From: Chitinispirillaceae bacterium
Lineage (GTDB): Bacteria > Fibrobacterota > Chitinivibrionia > Chitinivibrionales > Chitinispirillaceae
DNA: 11,112 nt
Direction: 5' to 3'
Assembly: GCA_016926315.1 (NCBI GenBank)
Contig: JAFGOU010000211.1
Coordinates: 1 to 11,112, forward strand
In this document: in pieces, positions 1 through 5,894 of the stretch
Position numbering within the stretch: the first letter of the stretch is position 1
Layout of the letters: the number at the start of each line of letters is the position of its first letter
Made by a program: the position numbers and the translations under genes
Notes under the pieces: model-generated
What the model was told of the DNA's origin: nothing
What the model saw: only the letters and a program-made list of their open reading frames with translations
The model's database searches: none

Positions 1-292
1 CCCTGCCGACCGGCAGGAAGTCGAGATAAAACGTGCCGGAGGTGCCGGGAATCGTGTCCCTCCCCACGAACCTCCCGCTGCCGGCCATCTTCACCATGGT
101 GGTGTCGAGCTCACGGATGTTCCAGGTGAAGCCGGTCGAGGCATTGCCTTCGAGCGCAATGGTAAAGGCAACGCCCTTCTGCACGGAGAGCGTCTTTCCC
201 GCGTCGTTTTTCGAAATGACAAGCGGTTTATGGGCCGAACAAACAACGACGGGAAGCATGAACGCGCACATGATCAGGATTGCTTTATACAT
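1..292 (-). CDS. Chagasin-like (I42) cysteine protease inhibitor, C-terminus cut by window edge
   Basis: The 97 visible residues begin with a hydrophobic export signal (about residues 1-20, MYKAILIMCAFMLPVVVCSA) and continue into a beta-rich domain. GNASTGFTW at residues 49-57 matches the NPTTGxxW loop of chagasin-type inhibitors of papain-family cysteine proteases. VGRDTIPGTSGTFYLDF at about 76-92 fits the next conserved segment, the GxGG loop and the strand after it. The third family motif (RPW/RPF) would lie beyond the window. Cys18 could be a lipidation site, but the preceding residues (VVV) make a poor lipobox. A GGGG ribosome site at 299-302 sits 6 bases before ATG 292; a second in-frame ATG at 295 is closer and less likely. 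It follows the FecR-type gene on the same strand after 90 bases and may be the last gene of that operon. The target protease is unknown. Family assignment is fairly firm; role is inference. Confidence 0.72.
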   Translation of the reverse strand, partial: MYKAILIMCAFMLPVVVCSAHKPLVISKNDAGKTLSVQKGVAFTIALEGNASTGFTWNIRELDTTMVKMAGSGRFVGRDTIPGTSGTFYLDFLPVGR

Positions 293-382
293 CATCACCC
301 CTTTCGTGGAAATGGTGTACTGAATATACCATCCGTCATGCGGGAAAAGGGGTGTGGAGAGAGCTCCTGCCGGCGGAGGCCA
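293..382 (-). promoter_or_regulatory. Gap between FecR-type gene and inhibitor gene, with a possible weak promoter
   Basis: On the minus strand this gap holds a TATATT hexamer (323-328) that could be a -10 box, but no good -35 lies 16-18 bases upstream of it. The GGGG ribosome site at 299-302 is in its last part. I see no convincing terminator after the FecR-type gene: only a 4-base-stem CTCC/GGAG hairpin without a U-tract. Read-through from the sigma/FecR genes therefore remains possible, with or without an internal promoter. Confidence 0.25.
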
Positions 383-2239
383 TTACCGTGCAGATGACTT
401 CACCCTGCCGGACTCAATCAGGCTCTCGGCCTCGGCAATCATACGCTTGATCTCGCTCTGCCGCCGGGGACGGGTACCCGTTGTCTCATCAAGCGCTATG
501 GTGAAAAGCCTGACCGCTTCGGCATATTCATTATGCTGCTGCAGAAGAAGGCCCAATCGGTAGGCTGCATCGGCGCGGCGCGGATGGTCCGGACTGGTTG
601 CCAGGAATTTGAGAAAATAGTCGACCGCGCCTGCAGCATTGCGGGTGAGTTCAAGTTCTGACAAGCGGAGAAGCGCCTCGCCCGCAAACATCCCTTTCGG
701 GTAGAGGATGAGATACCTGCTGAAATCACTTGTTGCACCGGCGGTATCGCGCTGCCGGTCGGCGCTTAACCGACCGAGCGAAAACAGCGCTGTTTCACGA
801 TAGAGCGGCGGGGTCAAAGGGGAGGAGGCAAGCTGCTTGTAAAGATCAACCGCTTTTTTCAAGTCACCGCTTTCAAGAAGCTGTGCCTCGCCAAGCGTTT
901 TCTTGGCCAGTTCCATGACGGCGGTATTTCCCTTATCAACGGAAACGGAGCGGCGTACCGTTTGGACGGTTTGCCGGCGGTCTCGTTTTTTACCAGGCAG
1001 CACGTCCGGCGACAGCGTGAAATGGAGGTTCAGGGACACGTCCTGCAATTCGACGATCGTGTCGATTGACTGGCAACCATCCTCCCGGATCGAAACAGCA
1101 TAGGTTCCGGCGGGCATTACCACCGCGAACGGCGTTATTCCGGCCGGCATTCCATCGATGGACACTGACGCGCGCTCAGGCGTTGACAACACCTGCAGCC
1201 GGCACCGTGCGCGCTCAGGCGCCCCGGAAACCAGGTCGTCCTTTTCATCTGAGAAAACGTTCGCCGATTCAATGCGCATGCCGCCCCGGTCCGGCGCGAA
1301 ACTCAGGGTCTGACCGGCCGAAAGCACGGTATCGCCGAACAAACGGGAGGTGATGCGGACCGTGCCTTCCAGAACAGCGGCGCTAAAACCGTCTCCCTGC
1401 TCACGGGCCACGACAAACCGCGTGCCCACGACATGTATGTCGAAGTAGGGGGTCGCCACGACAAACCGCTGCCGCTTTGAATATTTTACAACGGAAAAAT
1501 CAACCTTGCCCCCCGCCAGGTCCTTCACCGCGGCGGAGGGCGGGGATACCGTATAGACGACCGCCCGTTCGCTCGCCTTTTCCACGGTGAGCGCGATGGT
1601 GTTATGGATCGAGACCGACCCGGCCTTATTGACAAGAGTTAAACTGCCGTCGTCAGTGCAGGCGAGGGTGGTACCGTTTTTTACCGCGACCACGAGGTCA
1701 TCGCGGTAGGCGGTACCGTACGCCCGGGTGATCAGGGTAAGGAGTTCTGCATCCGAAAGGCCCGCGTGCCACAGAAAAACGCCGGTACTGGCGAGAACGG
1801 CCACGACAAGGAGCGAAACGACCCGTGAGGCACGGCGGGAAAGCAGCATTGACAGGACCGGCAACAACGGCCACACGAACCGTGATGACGCTTTCACGCT
1901 GCGTGCCCTCTCAATCCGCTCGAATACCTTCTGTTCAAGAGCCTCAACAACGGAAAGAGGCATCACCCGTTCCGCGGCAACGACCGTATTGATCTGCCGG
2001 TCCGTAGTATCGCTCCCCGCATTCTGCTCGAATGTTTCGATCCGTGCCCAGAGCGAGTCTTCAATCGTTTCCAGCCGTCCGAGGGGGACAATGATTTCCC
2101 GCTTGATGCAGGCAAGCAGGGGGTCTTCGTACGCTGCGGCGCGTTCAAATACCGCATCGTCAAGCGCTTCGCCGTTGACCTCAAAAAGAAGCCGCGCGGT
2201 TTCGTGTTCATCCCTGAGTATGGAATCGAGGGTATGCAT
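383..2239 (-). CDS. FecR-PEGA-TPR transmembrane protein, probable anti-sigma/sensor for the ECF sigma factor
   Basis: 618 residues, about twice a typical FecR. Residues 1-138 are predicted cytoplasmic, charged and helical, with no zinc-binding HxxxCxxC anti-sigma motif. A single membrane helix lies at about 139-157 (VVSLLVVAVLASTGVFLW). A FecR domain follows at about 196-300: DGS at 197-199, GGKVDFSV, then RFVVATPYFDIHVVGTRFVV (258-277) and EGTVRI (291-296). A PEGA domain spans about 346-409, with SIDGMPAGITP at 360-370. TPR-like helices fill about 440-600, for example GDLKKAVDLYKQL and NEYAEAVRLFTIAL. By topology the FecR, PEGA and TPR parts face the periplasm. The start overlaps the sigma-factor stop (TGATG), which indicates translational coupling. 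In known FecR systems the cytoplasmic N-terminus holds or activates the sigma factor and the periplasmic part receives the signal; that role is inferred here. Domain calls are solid, the signal is unknown. Confidence 0.85.
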   Translation of the reverse strand: MHTLDSILRDEHETARLLFEVNGEALDDAVFERAAAYEDPLLACIKREIIVPLGRLETIEDSLWARIETFEQNAGSDTTDRQINTVVAAERVMPLSVVEALEQKVFERIERARSVKASSRFVWPLLPVLSMLLSRRASRVVSLLVVAVLASTGVFLWHAGLSDAELLTLITRAYGTAYRDDLVVAVKNGTTLACTDDGSLTLVNKAGSVSIHNTIALTVEKASERAVVYTVSPPSAAVKDLAGGKVDFSVVKYSKRQRFVVATPYFDIHVVGTRFVVAREQGDGFSAAVLEGTVRITSRLFGDTVLSAGQTLSFAPDRGGMRIESANVFSDEKDDLVSGAPERARCRLQVLSTPERASVSIDGMPAGITPFAVVMPAGTYAVSIREDGCQSIDTIVELQDVSLNLHFTLSPDVLPGKKRDRRQTVQTVRRSVSVDKGNTAVMELAKKTLGEAQLLESGDLKKAVDLYKQLASSPLTPPLYRETALFSLGRLSADRQRDTAGATSDFSRYLILYPKGMFAGEALLRLSELELTRNAAGAVDYFLKFLATSPDHPRRADAAYRLGLLLQQHNEYAEAVRLFTIALDETTGTRPRRQSEIKRMIAEAESLIESGRVKSSAR

Positions 2240-2811
2240 CAGACGTCCCCTATGAACTCTTTGATCTTCTGCCGGGCGGTGAAAAGCCGCGATTTGACCG
2301 TTCCCTCCGAAATACCGATGACATCGGCAATCTCCCCGGGACCCATTTCACTGTAGACGTTGAGCACGAGCGGCACGCGTAACCGTTCGTCTAGCTGCGC
2401 CATCGCCTTTTCGATGAGCTCCCGCGCTTCGTAAGTGTTTGCGCCACCCTGCCTGCGATTGATATCCGATACCGTATCATACGCCACCAGTTCCGACTGC
2501 GGGATCCGCTTTCCCGCCTTTATATACCTGAGGTGACCGGAACAGACATGGATCACCAGACGGTGAAACCATGTGGAGAAGGACGATTCGCCCTTGAAAC
2601 CGGCAAGCGACAGGTGCATCTGGAAAAAAACTTCCTGGACCAGATCTTCATGATCGACGTTGCTGCCGATGATCTTATAAATAAGATTATAAGCATAGGT
2701 GCGGTAACGCAGGAATATCTCCTTAAAAGCCTCTTTATCGCCGCGTCTGCATGCGGAAAGACGCTCCGGGGTCGGTTCAAGCGCCGCCGTTTTCATGAGG
2801 TTGGCCATCAT
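2239..2811 (-). CDS. ECF-type RNA polymerase sigma factor (sigma-70 family, RpoE-like)
   Basis: 190 residues, normal for an extracytoplasmic-function sigma factor, which directs RNA polymerase to a small regulon. Region 2 covers about 27-97: FKEIFLRYRTYAYNLIYKII, then EDLVQEVFFQMH (55-66, the conserved D-L-V-Q-E-V core) and FSTWFHRLVIHVC for -10 recognition. Region 4 covers about 132-187 with the helix-turn-helix GEIADVIGISEGTVKSRL (159-176) for -35 recognition. There is no sigma region 1.1 or 3. Met codons at 2811, 2808 and 2796 are all possible starts. None has a clear ribosome-binding site, so the start is uncertain and weak or leaderless initiation is possible. It is first in a minus-strand unit and its TGA overlaps the ATG of the FecR-type partner by one base, the usual arrangement for a sigma/anti-sigma pair. 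Autoregulation is likely by analogy with such pairs but is not shown. Confidence 0.93.
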   Translation of the reverse strand: MMANLMKTAALEPTPERLSACRRGDKEAFKEIFLRYRTYAYNLIYKIIGSNVDHEDLVQEVFFQMHLSLAGFKGESSFSTWFHRLVIHVCSGHLRYIKAGKRIPQSELVAYDTVSDINRRQGGANTYEARELIEKAMAQLDERLRVPLVLNVYSEMGPGEIADVIGISEGTVKSRLFTARQKIKEFIGDV

Positions 2812-3142
2812 ATACTTATTAGTGGGAATCTGAAGGGAAAAAGTTCTGTTTTTGACGTCAATTAGTCAGGAATATTTTTTAATGTATGCCGCCCAAATCG
2901 CTAATTTCACGCATCTCATTGATATAATAATAGTTATGTTTTCAAATAGCCGAGATGTACCTTGATCGGGTTCCCGGAAAAGCGTTGCAGCAGCTACACC
3001 CAACCGAGGCTCATGACCGATGAGTATCAGGTATGTTTTAGTTAACAGCACAACCCCCTTTATAAAATTCTCGATCACGCCTCCCGCATCGATAGTATAC
3101 TTTAGATGGATCCCGACCAGTATAAAGAAGGAGCTCTCATTC
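2812..3142. promoter_or_regulatory. Divergent intergenic region between the sigma gene and the beta-helix gene
   Basis: 331 AT-richer bases that must carry both promoters. Towards the sigma gene I see TTGACG (minus strand) inside a perfect 10-base palindrome TTGACGTCAA at 2852-2861, and GAACTT on the minus strand at about 2840-2845, which resembles an ECF -35 box; no convincing -10 box goes with either. Towards the beta-helix gene there is TATACT at 3096-3101 and TATAAA at 3061-3066, both without a good -35. A small hairpin (CTCAT, 5-base loop, ATGAG) lies at 3010-3024. A 92-codon minus-strand reading frame (3144-2866) crosses most of the region; it is judged separately and not called as a gene. 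Confidence 0.4.
3127..3133 (+). promoter_or_regulatory. Ribosome-binding site that fixes the beta-helix gene start
   Basis: GAAGGAG lies 9 bases before ATG 3143. The open frame extends upstream to an ATG at 3020, but that codon lacks such a site and would put 41 extra residues in front of a clean signal peptide. The start at 3143 is therefore preferred. Confidence 0.75.
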
Positions 3143-5497
3143 ATGAATTTTCCTCACTGTTTTTGCCGCACTTCCGTCGCATTCACCCTTGCATACGTTG
3201 TCCTCATTGGTTCATTTTCTGCCCTTGCCGCCGCCACCTATTACGTCTCAGCACTGGGCAGCGACCAGAACACGGGCCGCAGTGAAACCGCTGCTCTGGC
3301 CACGCTCGGTGCCGCGCGGTCGAAACTCGCGGCGCGCGACACCCTTCTCATGCGGTACGGCGACATTTTCAGGGACTCGCTTAACCTCACGTCAATTGCC
3401 GATCCGGTGATCGGAGCATACGGCAGCGCAACCCTCGCCAAACCCGTCATAAGCGGCTCCCTGGCGATTACCGGATGGGCCGTGCATTCCGGTCGCGTCT
3501 GGGTCGCTTCATGCGACCGGAAGATCGAAAAACTCTTTGCCGATAATTCCCTCATGACCCTGGCGCGCTACCCCGACACCGGGTGGCTCCGCATCGATAC
3601 CGTGACCGAAAGCAGCGACGGATCGAACAGCTCGATCAGGATCGCCGCACTTACGCGGAACCCTCGTAACGCAGCCGGCTACTGGAACGGAAGCCAGGTG
3701 CGCTGGCGGCGCTGGAGCTGGTGGTTCGAAACAAGGGCCATCACCTCCTATGCCGCAACCGGTACCCTGTCGCTTGCCGGCAGGAGCGAGAGCAGGATCA
3801 TGGGCGACAGCGGGTGCAAGGGGTGGCACCTGTATATCGACAAAAAGTTCGAGGAACTGGACGCGCCGGGCGAATGGTATTACGACAGCGCGGCAGGAAA
3901 AGTGTATTTCTACCCGCCCGGCGGGGTCGATCCCAGAACCCTGCTTGTCGAAGGCGCGGTCCGGACTAACGGCTTGGTGCTTGCCGGCGGCACGGTCCGT
4001 GGCCTCTGTTTCAGGCACCAGAATCTGTACGGTCTTTCACTCTCCAGAACCGCGACGGTTTCGGGTTGCCGGTTCGAAGGCATCGGCAGCGATGCGGGAG
4101 GTGCGGCGCTCCGCGCCTCCTGGGATATTGCCGACTCGCGCATCACCGGCAATGTATTTGAGCGCAACCTGAATATCGGCATCTCCTGGTATGAAAATTC
4201 CGGCCGTAAAGGACGCACCCTTATCGAGTACGACACCCTGGTCAATACCGGAACCTTTCCGGGATACGGCGGAACGGGTTCCTGGCACGCGGTAGGGATC
4301 CTGGTGCATCTCAGTTCAAACGTGCAGGTACAATACAACCTCATCGACGGCACCGGGTATGCGGGGATCCTTCTCGGCAGCGACAGTAACGTTGTCCAGT
4401 ATAACATTATCAGGCGCGCCATGTGGACGCTGAACGACGGAGGCGCGATCTATACCGACTGCAGCAGGAGCACGATTCGCCACAACATCATCAGCGACAC
4501 CAAGGGTGACCTTGTCTCCTCCGGCCCGTGGTATCCTCTCGGGCACGGTATCTGGCCCGAGTTTCTGGGCGACTACCGGGAGAACGTGATCGAGAACAAT
4601 ACCGTGGTTCGCAGCGGCGGCTACGGGATCTTTCTACCCAACAATTTTTCCTGTACCATCGCAGGCAACGTGCTTTATGATAACGCAAAGACACAGCTAT
4701 GCCTTGAAGGACAGGAGACCAATACGGGTATCACCCCGGTTCGGACGCAGAACCTTCCCCAGAACCACCGGATCACGGGCAACATCTGCTGCGCCACCAC
4801 GCGCACCCAGAAGGCGGTCACGTTCCAGTCACAGTACAACTACGGCACCCTTCAGGGTAACTATTTCTGCAACCCCTATACCGACTCGGTCATTTCAGGA
4901 TACGGCACGGGCAACAACCGCTACCGCCTTTACCACTACACCCTTGCCCAGTGGCGCTCACAGTTCACCTGGGCCGATGCCTCGGCAAAGAGTGACCCTT
5001 TCAAGAGGCCGGCCGGATTGAGCGAAAGCAAACCCTACGGCAAAGGGGCGATCTTTATCAACGAATCACCGGTCGCCCGGACGGTTGCATTGGGGGCAAC
5101 CACCTTCAAGGACCTCGACGGTAATGACATCACCGGATCGATCAGCGTACCGCCCTATTACGCAAAGGTACTCGTGTATGCCGACAGTATGCTTGGAATA
5201 AAAAACAACCGGGTACTGAGTGAATCTTCCGGTTTCACCATGAGAATGAGAAAAGGATTTGTAGAGTACCGCCTGCAGGAAAAGGCGACGGTGACCATCT
5301 CGCTCTTCGATTATAGGGGACGCATCGTTTTCGGGTCATGCAACGTCGACCAGGACCCGGGCAGATACCTCCTGGCCTTTGACCGGATAGCGCCGACACC
5401 GCGGAAGCGTACACAAGGGGTTTATGCTTACCGGGTGTCTGTTGCATCAGGGGAAAAGGCAACGCTAAAACACGGGAAAGTTTTTATCGTTCGATAA
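3143..5497 (+). CDS. Secreted right-handed beta-helix protein, carbohydrate-active type, with a type IX-like C-terminal sorting domain
   Basis: 784 residues. A signal peptide covers about 1-31 (hydrophobic AFTLAYVVLIGSFSALAAA). TYYVSALGSDQNTG (32-45) is the typical opening of secreted parallel beta-helix proteins. FADNSLMTLARYPDTGW (132-148) and PGEWYYDSAAGKVYFYPPGG (242-261) resemble segments found in GH141-like and related beta-helix carbohydrate-active proteins. Repeated coils with N/I/G ladders run from about 270 to 600, for example YNLIDGTGYAGILLGSDSNVVQYNIIRR and ENNTVVRSGGYGIFLPNNF. The last 85 residues (700-784), with TVTISLFDYRGRIV and QGVYAYRVSVASG, match the immunoglobulin-like domain that marks type IX secretion cargo. 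The likely role is polysaccharide binding or cleavage at or outside the cell surface; substrate and catalytic residues cannot be named. It diverges from the sigma/FecR pair and ends before a weak terminator-like sequence. Confidence 0.85.
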   Translation: MNFPHCFCRTSVAFTLAYVVLIGSFSALAAATYYVSALGSDQNTGRSETAALATLGAARSKLAARDTLLMRYGDIFRDSLNLTSIADPVIGAYGSATLAKPVISGSLAITGWAVHSGRVWVASCDRKIEKLFADNSLMTLARYPDTGWLRIDTVTESSDGSNSSIRIAALTRNPRNAAGYWNGSQVRWRRWSWWFETRAITSYAATGTLSLAGRSESRIMGDSGCKGWHLYIDKKFEELDAPGEWYYDSAAGKVYFYPPGGVDPRTLLVEGAVRTNGLVLAGGTVRGLCFRHQNLYGLSLSRTATVSGCRFEGIGSDAGGAALRASWDIADSRITGNVFERNLNIGISWYENSGRKGRTLIEYDTLVNTGTFPGYGGTGSWHAVGILVHLSSNVQVQYNLIDGTGYAGILLGSDSNVVQYNIIRRAMWTLNDGGAIYTDCSRSTIRHNIISDTKGDLVSSGPWYPLGHGIWPEFLGDYRENVIENNTVVRSGGYGIFLPNNFSCTIAGNVLYDNAKTQLCLEGQETNTGITPVRTQNLPQNHRITGNICCATTRTQKAVTFQSQYNYGTLQGNYFCNPYTDSVISGYGTGNNRYRLYHYTLAQWRSQFTWADASAKSDPFKRPAGLSESKPYGKGAIFINESPVARTVALGATTFKDLDGNDITGSISVPPYYAKVLVYADSMLGIKNNRVLSESSGFTMRMRKGFVEYRLQEKATVTISLFDYRGRIVFGSCNVDQDPGRYLLAFDRIAPTPRKRTQGVYAYRVSVASGEKATLKHGKVFIVR

Positions 5498-5499
5498 GG

Positions 5500-5521
5500 A
5501 AAAAATAGTAGCTGCTTTTTT
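5500..5521 (+). terminator. Weak A/U-rich terminator-like element after the beta-helix gene
   Basis: Three bases after the TAA lies an A6 run, a short imperfect hairpin core (AGTA-GC-TGCT) and a T6 run. It could act as a bidirectional U-tract terminator, but the stem is weak and has little GC, so termination is uncertain. Confidence 0.3.
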
Positions 5522-5537
5522 CTCCCTAATTGTCTTT

Positions 5538-5555
5538 TTGTGAAAATTATCACGT
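5538..5555. promoter_or_regulatory. Candidate Rex operator 1 (distal)
   Basis: TTGTGAAAATTATCACGT matches the known Rex consensus TTGTGAAnnnnTTCACAA at 11 of 14 defined positions: the left half is perfect and the right half partial (TGTG-N8-CACG). It lies 340 bases before the rex GTG and 41 after the beta-helix stop, so it is far for direct repression of rex. It may act by looping or may be chance in AT-rich DNA. Confidence 0.35.
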
Positions 5556-5572
5556 TAACTAGTTTCTTTTCG

Positions 5573-5603
5573 GGAAAGACGGATAAGAATAAAACGTCTT
5601 TCC
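5573..5603. repeat. Inverted repeat with perfect 9-base arms
   Basis: GGAAAGACG (5573-5581) and CGTCTTTCC (5595-5603) are exact reverse complements around a 13-base loop. The right arm is also the first nine bases of the composite repeat at 5595-5672, so the two structures compete for the same bases. There is no U-tract, so it is not an obvious terminator. Confidence 0.5.
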
Positions 5604-5672
5604 GGTGAAAGCAGGAATCCAGATTTCAAGGCTGATTTAGGTAACTGGATACCGGCGTTCGCCGGTATGACG
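5595..5672. repeat. Composite REP/MITE-like element: two inverted 28-base units
   Basis: Unit A (5595-5622) and unit B (5645-5672, reverse orientation) agree at 22 of 28 positions when B is reverse-complemented; 22 bases separate them. Unit B contains a perfect hairpin, ACCGGCG-TT-CGCCGGT (5651-5666), flanked by CTGGAT and ATGACG. Unit A is a degenerate version ending GCAGGAATCCAG. The pattern is that of the widespread dispersed palindromes of the CGTCATTCCCG...CGGGAATCCAG type found between genes in many environmental bacteria. No transposase or clear target duplication is visible. It lies between the beta-helix gene and rex, on the transcript if the upstream terminator fails. Confidence 0.65.
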
Positions 5673-5799
5673 AATGTAAAAAAACAGGGGTTTCCGGACG
5701 GGCACTAATTAACATGCTCCAAATTTCTTCAATAACCTATCATTTGCTATCTTGGAATGAAAACAGATTAATGTGAACCCGTATGCATGAAAGGCTTTA

Positions 5800-5817
5800 T
5801 TGTGAATTATAGCACAT
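5800..5817. promoter_or_regulatory. Candidate Rex operator 2 (promoter-proximal)
   Basis: TTGTGAATTATAGCACAT has the TGTG-N8-CACA core of Rex sites and matches 11 of 14 defined consensus positions. It ends 5 bases before the -35 box at 5823, suiting repression or modulation of rex transcription by Rex itself, a common circuit. It would lie inside the coding sequence if rex began at ATG 5787, which is one reason to prefer the downstream start. Confidence 0.5.
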
Positions 5818-5822
5818 ATCTA

Positions 5823-5851
5823 TTGAAACCGCTTTCGTTGTTTGGTATATT
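5823..5851 (+). promoter_or_regulatory. Sigma-70-like promoter of rex
   Basis: TTGAAA (5823-5828), a 17-base spacer and TATATT (5846-5851) form a good housekeeping promoter. Transcription would start near 5858, about 37 bases before GTG 5895. A 10-base palindrome TTCACGTGAA (5873-5882) lies in the resulting leader and touches the ribosome-binding site. Confidence 0.6.
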
Positions 5852-5880
5852 ACCTTATATCCCGGTTAAAAATTCACGTG

Positions 5881-5888
5881 AAGGAAGG
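5881..5888 (+). promoter_or_regulatory. Ribosome-binding site that sets the rex start
   Basis: AAGGAAGG lies 6 bases before GTG 5895. The upstream in-frame ATG at 5787 has no comparable site and would add 36 residues not seen in the family. Confidence 0.75.
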
Positions 5889-5894
5889 CCCTGC

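Noticed and set aside
33..323. 96-codon plus-strand frame at the left edge
   Set aside because: It is the shadow of the chagasin-like gene, whose minus-strand frame has a signal peptide and family motif.
1728..2255. 175-codon plus-strand frame
   Set aside because: It lies antisense to the FecR-type gene, is Arg/Ser-rich, and has no recognisable domain: a typical shadow of a GC-rich gene.
3020..3142. Upstream start of the beta-helix gene at ATG 3020
   Set aside because: It would put 41 residues before a clear signal peptide and lacks the ribosome site present before ATG 3143.
3509..4422. Minus-strand frames of 169-170 codons inside the beta-helix gene
   Set aside because: They are antisense, Pro/Arg/Ala-rich and mutually overlapping, while the plus-strand frame has signal peptide, repeats and sorting domain.
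5500..5600. One blank entry in the findings list with reversed coordinates
   Set aside because: It carries no observation and an interest of 0; it should be ignored.
5787..5894. N-terminal extension of rex from ATG 5787
   Set aside because: There is no ribosome site, the 36 extra residues match nothing in the family, and the stretch contains a good promoter and a candidate operator.
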